Below are positions 35,731-46,095 of a DNA stretch of 64,000 nucleotides, piece after piece. Numbering within the stretch: the stretch's first letter is position 1; every line of letters begins with the position of its first letter. Both the position numbers and the translations under genes were made by a program. The stretch comes from Rhizophagus clarus (lineage: Eukaryota; Glomeromycota; Glomeromycetes; Glomerales; Glomeraceae): the NCBI GenBank assembly GCA_015698045.1, contig BLAL01000028.1, forward strand, positions 248,001-312,000. Reading direction: 5' to 3'. The notes below the pieces were generated by a model. The model searched no databases and was not told where the DNA came from. It saw only the letters and a list, made by a program, of their open reading frames with translations.

Positions 35731-35917
35731 ATACCATATTTTTCCAAATTTAAGCACCCCATTTTTGCAAGGATTTTGAGTGAAAAGTTTGGAAGGGTGT
35801 TTAATTTTGAAGGTTTTTTTATTAGTATTTCGTATATGTTTTTTTTTAACAAAACTTGAAAAGTTTGGGTGGTGCTTAATTTTGGGGGGTGACTAATATT
35901 GGAAAAATATGGTATAT
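35731..35917. mobile_element. Short TA-type MITE, about 187 bp
   Basis: The left end TATACCATATTTTTCCAAAT is mirrored by the right end GGAAAAATATGGTATA. The similarity continues inward as TTAAGCACC against GGTGCTTAATTTT. It is flanked by TA dinucleotides and is non-coding. The ends suggest a Tc1/mariner-type origin. Confidence 0.65.
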
Positions 35918-36555
35918 ATTGTTCAGGATCCTATTATTATTTAATGTATTTGTCGATTGGTTGAAAAGAAAAGTGCTTGTTAATCTTTAAAGTCAAAATC
36001 AGTTCTATACTTCCAAGCTTGTCCCATATACTAATGTTTATTTTTGTATTAATAATTAATTTATTTTCTTCTTTGAGAAGAACATATCTTGAGTTTGTTA
36101 TCACCGACATAAGCAAATGACAGCTTTCTTGGAGTGACTAATCAACTTGCTGCTTTTAATATCACTAGTGAAACTGAGCATGTGCAACGAGTTTCTTTTG
36201 ACAAGACATACTAAAGTGATAGACATTTCGGCTTATCAATTTATGTCACGTGAAAAATTGATCATGCGAGGTTTTCATTTGTCACTCCCCTGCTGTTAAC
36301 CCTGAAATTTACGCCGTGTTCAAAATATGTTGTTACAAATAATATATTGCTAGTAAGGACGCTCTGGATTTTAATCAGTTCCCTTTCCCTAGTATATTAT
36401 TTTTTGTGGTTTAAAAAGTAGTATTTTTAAGAAAAAGAGAAATCTGGTAAATTATTAATTATTCTTGTTATATTGCATGATCGGCCAAGCCAAAAAAGAA
36501 TCACATAATCGCATAAAAAAATTCACGCTTTTGACAGTGATTTGACATCTGTGAA
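35918..36555. other. Gene-free spacer
   Basis: Mixed composition, without an open frame of interest or terminal repeats. Confidence 0.4.
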
Positions 36556-36720
36556 CGCGTATTCAATATTTTCGCTAATGAAGAATTTATTAATCATTTA
36601 ATTTTTATTTAAAAATTTAGTAAAAAAATAAAAAATTTTGAACAAATAATAATTTTATTAAAAAAAAGGAAATGTTATATATTTTATAATGAATTTTTTT
36701 TTTTTTACTTTGTGATTAAA
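36556..36720 (-). pseudogene. Truncated dynamin copy: start of exon 1 and 5' flank only
   Basis: From about 36720 down to 36575 the DNA matches the 5' flank of copies D and E (AAAATTTAGTAAAAAA, ATTTTATAATGAATTTT). It runs into the first codons of exon 1, where the minus strand reads AATAAATTCTTCATTAGC. Similarity stops abruptly near 36560. The rest of that copy has been lost or moved, marking a rearrangement breakpoint. Confidence 0.5.
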
Positions 36721-37158
36721 AGGTCATGATGTTCATTTATTCCAATTTTTTTATGGTAAGGTGTGCAAATGCAAAGCACTAATTTTGATTTTATTAATGA
36801 CATGATGATCGGCCGTTACGGCGTTATAGTATTATAAAATTCGTAAATTGATAATAAAACATTAGTAAAGATTAGTGTTTCAAGGAGATTACGAATAAAA
36901 TTTTCAGGTATAATGAATCAATATACCCCCGAATCTGTCAATTTACCAGATATCTTAAAATTTAAGAATTTACATTGCGCATAATAATTGATATAATATG
37001 ATATTATTGATTAATAAATTATCTAAAAGCACCAATTATCGCTTACAGTTATATGATAAAGATCGTTCTCGTACCTCTCGTTGTAATTCGATCAACTTCA
37101 TAGTTAGATTCTGTAAACCAAATTGATTAGATGATACATCACTCCAGAATCTATGTTG

Positions 37159-40100
37159 TAGGGAATTGAGTCGACCAATTCAAAATCGATCATGGTCGAT
37201 CAAGTCAAGTGACTCGACTAATGATTTTGTGTATCGAGTACTCGAAAAATTAAAATCGATCAACATATAATCGAATAAATTTGCAACACGTAAAATCGAT
37301 TATATAATACTCGAATAAAATAAATCGATTAAAATATTAATCATGCTTTAATGATAAAATTGGTTAAATAAACGTGATAAACCCTTAAAATAGCAACTTC
37401 GCTAATTTTTCTTTGTAACAAGTAAGAAAGTTTCTTTCTTTCACACTCTCTACTTATAGTATTAATAAACTCTTTTAACGTAAATAATGCCTCCAAAACG
37501 TGCAAATAGTTCCACTGAATCTTTACACGCATCAAAACGTTTGGCAAGTGATATTACAGATGAACAAGAACCACAAATTATCCCAAAATCTGCAAATAAA
37601 ACCAGTTGGGTGTGGGATTACTTTGTAGAGAAAACAGACGGGCGTGTGTATTGTCAATATATAGAAAAAGATGGTGAAAATGAAATAGTGTGTGGCGCAA
37701 GTTTGCTATATAAAACACAAACTTCAAGCATGAGTTATCATTTGGGTGATAAACATAAAATGTTTAATAAAAAAAAGGAGCAGGTAAATAAAATTGTTAA
37801 ATTGAATTAATTTTAATAAATAATTAATAAATTTTCTTTTGTTTTATTGAAATAAGCAACTTAAAATAGATGATCAAATTAAAAAATTCACTCCACATAA
37901 AGAACCCAAACAGCAATATTTACGTAATGGTCTTACAGATTGGTTGGTTACTGATGGGCGACCATTTGCTACAATTGTAGGAGAAGGTTTTAAACGGTTT
38001 ATAAAAAGAGTGGATCCTGCCTTTATTGTACCATGTTACAGAACACTAAAAGCTGATATTGGAGCTGGTTATCAAGAAGCACTTTTGCAAATGAAGCAAT
38101 TGATCAACGAAACTTGTACTTATGCAGCTATTACAACTGATTTATGGACTGCCCGTAATAATCAAGGCTATATTGGTATTACCGGTCATTGGTTAACTCC
38201 TAATATGGAATTATATGATATCCTTATTTGTATTGATCTTATTAAATATCCTCATACAGCTGAAAATATTCGTTTAGCATTAGTAAAAAAAATTCAGGAA
38301 CTTCATTTAAATGATAAAGTAAAACATGCAGTTACAGATAATGGGGCAAATGTAGTAAAAGCGATTAGAGAGTGGGATGGTGTAGATAGGATTGCATGTA
38401 CTTCTCATACGCTTCAGTTATGTGTAATGAAAGGATTGCGTAAAATTAAGTCATATGCATGTAGATTTCGAAAACTTAATCAATTTTTCAATTCACCTAA
38501 ACAAGCTGAACGTCTAGAACGAGCACAAATTGAAATTGCAAATTTAAATAAAGAAATTACAAGACAAACTTTAACATCATCTGATAGGGAATTACAAGAT
38601 TCCAATGAACCAATTAATATTCCAGGTGGTTCTCTGCAAATCCTTCGTACTATTGCTGATTGTAAAACAAGGTGGGGATCTATTTTAGCATCTTGGAAAA
38701 GATTATTAGAATTAAAAGAAGCAATAAAAAGGACGCTAGTAACTTTAAGACTAGATTCAAACAGTAGCGCAATAAAAGATTGGAAAAAATTAAGAAAAAG
38801 ATATTTAAAAGATTGTGAATGGAAATTATTAGAAGAATTGTGCAAATTATTTCAACCAATTGAGCGTGCAACCACATTTTTGGGTGGTGAAAAATATTGC
38901 ACAATATCCTTAATATATTCAACTTTAGAATCTATTAGATTTTACTATACACCTTTAATTGAAGATGATGATGAAAATGAAGAAGGTATTGAAGGTAATG
39001 GTGATGAAAATTTTTAATTGTTTGAAAATTTTTTTTATTTTTTTATTTCAACTTCTAATTTTTAATAATTGTTAATGTAACTATAGATAATGATGATGAA
39101 TTAGAAGATGATGATGAAGAAAGTGATGATGAAGATGAGGGGGAAAGTGAGTCAGATGAAGAGGAAGAAGATGAACAGCGTATACGGCCAAATGTTACTA
39201 CAAGACAACAATCTCAACATCAACAACATCAACAACAATCTCAACAACAACAATCTCAACATCAACAACATCAACAACAACCTCAACATCAACATCATCA
39301 ACAACAGCTAAATACTGCATCTATAATTAATAAAGTTCAAAAGGAAATTTATGGTGCTTTATTTGATTATTGGAATGATCCTCCTATGGCTATGCTTTTG
39401 GCAACTATTCTTGATCCCCGATGCAAAAGAACACATGGTTGGCCTAATGAATTGCGAGAAAGAGTAAAGGTTGAACTGAAAGTTCAGTATGATGAGATTA
39501 AGCCTCAAAATAATACACAACCCGAAGAAAATTTTTCTAATAATAATTCATCAATTGACCGTTTTCACGCATATATTTTTGGCCCTCAAGTTATAGAAGA
39601 AAATGAAGACACTGAATTTGACAATTATTTTAGGACTCCTCAAGCTTCTTACGATACCAATCCTTTTCAATGGTGGCAAAATAATAAAGATTCATTCCCA
39701 GTGTTATATGAATTAGCTCGTAAATATTTATGTATACCAGCCACGTCAGTTCCAAGTGAAAGACTATTCAGTGATGCTGGAAATCAAATTTGTGAAGAAA
39801 GGAACCGGTTAAAAGCATCTACAGTTACTGAATTACTATTTCTCAAGAGAAATAGCGAATATTTTAATGTATTTAAGTAGTTTGTTTGACATGTACTGTA
39901 TGTCAATTTAATAATAATTTTGAAACTATGTAAAATTGAGGGTTCCTTATAAATAAATAATGCGAAAGTATAAAACTGCATAAATACTATTATATTTATT
40001 TTTTATTTATTTTAATTTACTAATAAAATACTAATTATTTATGACATTTAATCGATTAATTGTTCGATTAATTGTTCGAGTTTATTAGATCGAGTATACC

Positions 40101-40210
40101 TGATCGAACTTTAATCGATTACAGCTTATTAGTCGATTTTGGTCGATCTTGCCTAAAAAATTTTAACCAATTAATCGAACAATGATTTTGGGTGTCGACT
40201 CAATTCCCTA
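37159..40210 (+). mobile_element. Complete hAT transposon with 8-bp target duplication
   Basis: The ends are inverted repeats TAGGGAATTGAGTCGAC (left, 37159) and its complement ending at 40210. Both sides carry the direct repeat CTATGTTG (37151-37158 and 40211-40218). Sister copy D shows the same octamer once, at 15128, as the unoccupied site. The element is 3052 bp long. Sub-terminal repeats of ATCGAT, TCGATTA and TCGA words occur on both sides (37170-37340 and 40045-40160), as is usual for transposase binding regions in this superfamily. Everything looks intact and recent. Confidence 0.95.
37487..39880 (+). CDS. hAT transposase, apparently intact
   Basis: Three exons (37487-37783, 37857-38994, 39087-39880) give 742 residues without a stop. 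A BED-type zinc finger lies near residues 40-95 (C..C and H..H, with SMSYHLGDKH). The RNase-H-like core shows TTDLWTA (Asp 194), VTDNGANVVKA (Asp 260) and the CxxH insert CTSHTLQLC. A linker of about 70 residues is first acidic (Asp/Glu), then Gln/His-rich (about 482-550). The C-terminal hAT dimerisation region has WW, then ATSVPSERLFSDAG with the catalytic-region Glu. The donor of intron 2 could also be at 38986, three codons earlier, with the frame unchanged. It inserts and excises the element by cut and paste. Confidence 0.9.
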
Positions 40211-41350
40211 CTATGTTGTTTAAGAGTCTCGATTGTCACTTTTTCCATCTCTTCCGGGTCCTCAAGAATTTCTGAACGAGCATCAGAAGGGTTTCTTATA
40301 ACATAAGCACTGTTTACAAGTACTCCCTCACCTTTTACAAGAGTAGCAAGTTCATGATGTTTTTCGTCATCACTCGGATAATCGACAATACGATCCATTT
40401 TTGTTAGGACGCCCACCGTACGCTGACCGCTTGGATCTGCTTCACGAGCAAGACGATATGCGCATTGGGTGAGAATATCAGAAGTTGAGTGAAATATTGG
40501 AACCAAAATTGCCGATTCTTTTTTAATATATTCCTTTACCAAAGATAATACGAAATTTTCGTGGTTTGCATCGTTTCTTACAACTCCTACGCGTAGTTTT
40601 AATAAAGTGCAAAACAAAACGCATTAAACTTTTGAATTTCGCTCCATCATTTATTTTTCTATTTACCTGGCAAGTCGATCATAAATAAACTATGCGGGCC
40701 ACTGATTGTTAAACATACAGTATTCTTTGTAGTATGATCTAATTCATTAGAATCAGGTGGCAATCGTGTATTTTCAACATCTGTAATACTTGGATTCTGC
40801 GCATAACGTTGAGCTTCATACAACTTTTCTTCGACCTCTTCCGCTTCCAAGCCCGTTATATTAGCAAACTCGACTTCTCTTGGGGTTGTTGGTTTATGAT
40901 TTTTGTCTTCTATATAACGTAAAGATATTTTACGTAATGGTTCCTCAGATGGTATCATACGTATTTCGAAAGGTGCATACGTACTTCTAGTGGATTTTCT
41001 ATTTATAATTATATAAGGAGAAAAATTATTATTTTCTTAAAATATAAATTGTATTTTATTTTTCTTACATTGGTAATGGTAAACCTCTGATTAATCGTTT
41101 TAAAACGGAAGTTTTGCCACATGATTGATCACCAAATATAACAATGGTTGGATTGTTTGCCTTTGGTACTTCTGCTATTGAAGAATTTAGTTGATCCATT
41201 TTTCTTTAAAATTTGATGAAAAAAAACAAAGTTTGACAATAATTTTGTTTAAGGAGAAGGAAGTTCAGCTGTTTTACAATGAGTTTTTTTATTAAAGTAT
41301 AATTTTCGTCATATAGATCCTCATACGGAATTTACGTTTAGTTGTGAAAT

Positions 41351-41407
41351 CCCTTTGCTTTTATAATGAGTAAGCTTAATCCGAATTTGGAAGCTATGGT
41401 CCCATAT
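41351..41407 (-). promoter_or_regulatory. Conserved upstream block of copy F
   Basis: About 150-210 bp before the start of copy F, with near identity to the blocks at 14197 and 17967. The plus-strand mini-frame MSKLNP ends after a few codons here, so the conservation is not due to coding. Confidence 0.45.
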
Positions 41408-43947
41408 TGATAGTGGATGGTAAAATGATGGTGGAATCATCATAAATCATTTATTGTCGGATTTCAAGTGTATTACAATTGTAGAGATTACATTAATGAT
41501 ATAAAAACAATAAGAAAAATAGAGCAATTCCAAATCTGCTTTAACATGAGATGTCTAATTTATCATGATCATGTAAGGCTATTAGGAATATAAACATTAA
41601 TAGGCATTTCATTATTCAATATTACGGTCAATATTGAATATTTTGTGCCTAATAACTTTATAATAACGTAAATGTGACATATTTTTAACTTTTAAAATAG
41701 CATTTCAATGATTTAAGTTTGGTTATTATTTCATTACATTTTATTAACATCAATCCTGAAATTGTTCTTTCATTATTCGTTTATTATCTCTTTAAAAACA
41801 TTTTTGAGAATTTCAAGCTTCCTAATGCTAAAACAAAAATATTTTTTATATTTATTTATTTATACCACATTTCCTAATAGTAGTCCGTGATTTTCCTTAC
41901 CAATATGATGTTTATTCAGCTAAAAAGTCCATCAATGGGTATGTTATTTCACGGATCAGCCTCATTACGTATTATGTGAATTTTCTTATTATTGATAACA
42001 AGTATTTTGTGTGCGATGACCTTGTTATTGATTTAGTATATACCATACGTATCCTCAGTTTTCTTCAATAACTTTGTGCCAGTTGTCACTAATGATACTG
42101 ATTTAATAATCGCAAACCTGTGATATACTAGTAGTGATGTGTAATGGAAGTTAATGGCGACTTTAAAATCTTCCAATTCCTCTAATTTCAATAAAAAAGT
42201 CATTGGAGACTTCCAATGCAAAACATTAGTTACCCTATTTATTTTATTGTTTTGTTAGGAATATTATTGTCCGACCAGGAGTTTTCTGTCTGTTCACGTG
42301 ATCGTCGTTTCCACAACACCTGAAAATTGTAAGTTATTATTACAAATACGTTATAATAACAATTATTTTGTAAATTTATTCATAAACAAGGATCGGAGTT
42401 TTCAATCATGTTGTATAGGGATAATCACAATAATTCCAATTACAATAAAAATTGATATGAAATGTTCGTTACACTCTTGAATAATTAACTGGTCGGTTAC
42501 TACCTTTCTATTCAAGCGGTCAAAACAAGTATCCGATCATAATTTATTTCATCATCATTGAGTTAATAATAAATTCTTGTCTTAATTGTGTCATTAATAG
42601 GATCAGTCACTTCGGTGAAATAGCAACAGATGCGTGACTTGCTTTTAATAATTTCAATAGCAAATATTTTTGTTAATTTTAAAAGTCTTCCAAAGAAATT
42701 TGTACACATTGTGATGCTTGTTTATCCCTATACTATAGTAATTACGTCAGTAAAGAAAAATTCAAAAAAAATAATTATCTTAGACTAGAATCGAACTAGC
42801 TAACCAGGATAAGATTTTTTTTTAGAAAAAAAAAAAAATATTTTGCCTGTTGTAACGTCAGAACACAAGTCTGTTTGCTTAATCTTTAAAATCATAGGAG
42901 CAAGAAATGAAGCAGATCAAAAAGAAGAAAATCACCTGCTAGTATCTTTTGCATGAGAGAATGTTACCCCTTATTATAAAAAAAATTTGATATATCTAAA
43001 AAGAAAGAAGAAAAATTGGGAGTACTATTTAACCAAAAACTCAAAACATGAAAAACATGATGACAGATACTTTTATTTAGGGCGTCTTTCAAAAAAGCAT
43101 AAATACGCATGCCTAATTCTAAAGTATGTATGATAATGACTTAGTTGTCATTTATAACATACTTTTCACACATCTGAGAATTTCTGAAAACAGAGAAGGA
43201 TGTTCATTATTTCTTTGTTATAGTAGATAATTATCTTGAAGGAAGAAATTCTGTTATGAAGATTATGAATAAAAGATAAGAATTAATAGTTAGCAAAAAA
43301 GATTAATAGCTAGGCAGAACCCTTATACAGGACCTCAAGAGAAAAAAAAAAAAAAAAAAAAAAAATCCAAAGTGGGGATATTTATATAATATATATGACT
43401 TTGAGTACAACAATACTTTAAAATACTATTGAACTCTTAACAATACAAAAAACATAGGTAAATTTTGTAAAGACTCATTATGTAAAGTTACCGTTATCAA
43501 CGTTACCAAAGAGTACTTTTTTTTATTAGTAGTACAATCTTTCAATATTAATGAGTAGTTCGGTCATTATTAATTATCATAGTTTCATATCAAATTATCA
43601 AACGATTCGTAATTATCACAATTTTCTTTTTAGATTTCTTTTTAGAAATGATTAGGTAATTCGTTTAACGATTTAAGTAATCCGTCTCTTCGAATCAACT
43701 TGTTTCCCTTATCTCCAAGATAATTTTTATTGATTGATCGACAACAATAGATAGATGAAAATTACACAAAATTGAGTCACAATAACATAGATCAAAAATG
43801 ATTCTCGAAAAAGAAGATCAAAAAATAACTCGTGTTCGAAAAATGAAGATATCGTGTTCGAAAAAAGATAAAAGATAATCAAAAAAAAATGATAAAATGA
43901 TCATGATCAAAAAGTCAAATATACAAAAATTTTCATATAATCTTTTA
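41408..43947. other. Gene-free stretch between copy F and the NRK gene
   Basis: AT-rich, with no supported gene. A pair of short inverted words, CTATTAGGAA near 41579 and TTCCTAATAG near 41871, may bound a decayed MITE. A tRNA T-arm-like sequence lies near 42780 but no full tRNA is present. Poly(A) runs occur at 42828 and 43342. Confidence 0.4.
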
Positions 43948-45421
43948 TTAGTTTAAAGATTTCTTCCTATTAGCAACGTGATCTAAAATTATCGTTACGA
44001 TCGTTTCAACATTCTTTGATATCATTGAAGGATGATTAGATTCCAATATAATTAAATCATCTAATTTAATGGAATCTAAATCTAAATTTCCATTTTTTCC
44101 ATTTACTACCACATTTTCTATATTCTCATTCTCATCCTTTTCCATTTTATCAAGTATATGTTTATTAGCCCTAACATAATTTGGCCAAACTATATTATTA
44201 AAATAATTCGGTGGATCAACCCAATATCCTATGTATGAAGCATAGAAAACAATGTTAAAACATAATAATATAAAAAATATATATATAGAAATTCCTTACT
44301 TTTTACGTACCTTCCAAAGTAATATAACCAGATCTATTCTCCCTTCTATATTTTAAAGTATCATAACTAGCATCAACGAATATTTTAATATCCAATTCAT
44401 TAATAACGTCTTGATTAACATATAATAAGAATCCATCCACTAATAAAATATTCCATTCATATTCATTATTGTCACCATCATCATCAGCATCATCAGCGTC
44501 ATCATTTTTTTCTTTTTTTAATGAATTTTTTACTCTCTCAGATAATTCTTCTGCTAAATTATTTAATTTTATTGTTTCAATATCTTTACGTTCATTTTTA
44601 TCTTCTTTGGATTGAAATGTTGATGGTAAAGTTCCAGTTGTACGTAATTGACGAATTATTTTGTTAAATTGATTGAAATCTATTGCTTCCGGACAATCCC
44701 AATTTTCTAGATTTGTTACTGAATCAATTGGAATTTCTTTTTCAGGCTTATTGAAGGATTTAAGAGAAGAAGAAGATTATATTAAGGATTTAAGAGAAAA
44801 AGAAGATTATATTAAGGATTTAAGAGAAAAAGAAGATTATATTAAGGATTTAAGAGAAGAAGAAAAAAAAAAAAATTTTTTTTTAATAATGAGATAAAAA
44901 TAATATAAAATTGTTAAGAGAACATATATACGTAATAATTTGATAATTTTGTAAGAATCAAAAAAAAAGTTTTTTTTTTTTTTTTTTGATTTCTATTCTT
45001 TTTTTACCTTGAAAAAATCATCTTGATAAATTATTTGCGTATTTGGAAAGATTTTTTCTATCCATCTGACCAATGTCTATTAATATTTTTATTAAATCAA
45101 TTCAATAACGAAATTCAACAATGATAAATCAATTTAATAATGATAAATCAATTTAAAAAAATAAATTAGTATATATTAAAATAAATATTAATAAGAAACT
45201 TAAACAATAAGAAAATTAAACAATAAAATGTTAAATGATTTTACATACAGTTTTGCCTGAACACGATGCTCCGCTATTTTTATAAAAAAAAAAAAAAAAA
45301 AAAAAAAATATACATATATAGTATGTTACGCTAACTAATCGATAATCTATTAGGCATATCAAAAAATAATCTTAAAAAATTTTTTTTACCTAATTCCTAC
45401 GGTAACAACTTTTCTATTTAT

Positions 45422-45424
<3 letters not shown>
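43948..45424 (-). CDS. Nicotinamide riboside kinase-like protein
   Basis: Five exons (45424-45390, 45273-45249, 45076-45008, 44746-44311, 44228-43948) join in frame to 281 residues. The P-loop SGASCSGKT (residues 12-20) sits on a 25-nt microexon. Next come IIYQDDFFK, WDCPEAIDF, a ILLVDGFLLY strand, YRRENRSGY (the RRE lid) and WVDPPNYF..VWPNYV. This is the order of the NRK/uridine-kinase-related family that phosphorylates nicotinamide riboside with ATP to make NMN in NAD salvage. An acidic Asp-rich loop (DDADDADDDGDNN) is inserted before the DGFLLY strand. Intron 3 contains four tandem 30-bp repeats. The start ATG is followed directly by NRKVVTVGI, the expected first strand. Confidence 0.85.
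44756..44867. repeat. 30-bp tandem repeat inside NRK intron 3
   Basis: Units starting GGATTTAAGAGAA(A/G)AAGAAG begin at 44756, 44786, 44816 and 44846, the last one partial. On the gene's strand each unit is a pyrimidine-rich stretch followed by CTTAATATAATC. The array begins within 10 bases of the 3' splice site at 44747, so it multiplies the polypyrimidine tract. The apparent plus-strand protein of DLREKEDYIK repeats is an artefact of this array. Confidence 0.85.
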
Positions 45425-45472
<48 letters not shown>

Positions 45473-46095
45473 TCAAAAAGGAAAGAGAGAGAGAAAAATT
45501 TGCCGAAAAAAAAAAAAAATCGAATAATTTTTGTTTGGTAATGATTCACTTAATATGGAATAGCCGCTTATTACCTTTTATAATAGCTTCAAAGAAAAAT
45601 TGAACGATAAAATAATTTTTATCCCTGCATAATTAATTAATCAATTCACAAATAATAATATATTTTTAAATAATAATATGCTTTTATTAAATAATAAAGT
45701 GTATATATGTACAATTTATATAAACAAAATAAAATAAAATATAATAATGATATAGATGTAAAAAAAATATTATGTAATATAATAATGTCGTGATAAATAA
45801 AAATCGAAATGAAAATTTTGAAAAACGATATTTAGTTGTTAAAAAAAAAGGAGTTTTTCTCCAAGTGTAAAGAATTCGTGTTTTTTATAAATTGTTGGTT
45901 AAGAAATTGTTTAAGAAAATATATATAAAAGAAATTTTTTTTTCGTCGTGAAATATAAACCAAAAGACTATATCAAAAAAAAAAAAATAGAATACAAAAA
46001 AGAAAGAAAGAAAGAAAATAAAAAAAAATAAAAATTTACAATAATATTAATAATATCAATAATATCTTGAATAACATTTTTTTTTTTTTTTTTTG
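45425..46095. other. Promoter side of NRK and 3' side of the megasynthase
   Basis: A 38-base T run followed by an A run (45425-45475) lies immediately before the NRK start. The rest is AT-rich with GAAAGAAAGAAA units near 46000. No gene was seen. Confidence 0.5.

Larger units (their letters stand above)
37036..41199 (-). pseudogene. Dynamin-like GTPase copy F, split by a hAT transposon
   Basis: Exons 41199-41069 and 40998-40667, and exon 3 from 40586, join in frame. The motifs are GDQSCGKTS, DLPG and TKMD. Exon 3 is cut at 40211 by a 3052-bp hAT element and resumes at 37150. Leaving out the element and one copy of the 8-bp duplication, the two halves stay in frame and open to a stop at 37036, ending in REVRERSLSY..CKR. 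The gene was therefore intact when hit. As it stands, reading enters the element and stops after about 12 foreign residues, losing the end of the G domain (the QFGLQNL helix). Confidence 0.85.

Noticed and set aside
38480..38922. Minus-strand frames opposite the hAT transposase
   Set aside because: They are antisense shadows of the conserved transposase core.
42775..42820. tRNA gene on the minus strand
   Set aside because: A T-arm-like AGTTCGATTCT and a following T run are present, but no anticodon arm or full cloverleaf can be formed.
44756..44867. CRISPR-like array
   Set aside because: Repeats are directly adjacent without spacers, inside a eukaryotic intron.
44673..44897. Plus-strand protein with DLREKEDYIK repeats
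   Set aside because: It is the complement of the NRK exon 4 start plus the 30-bp intronic repeat.
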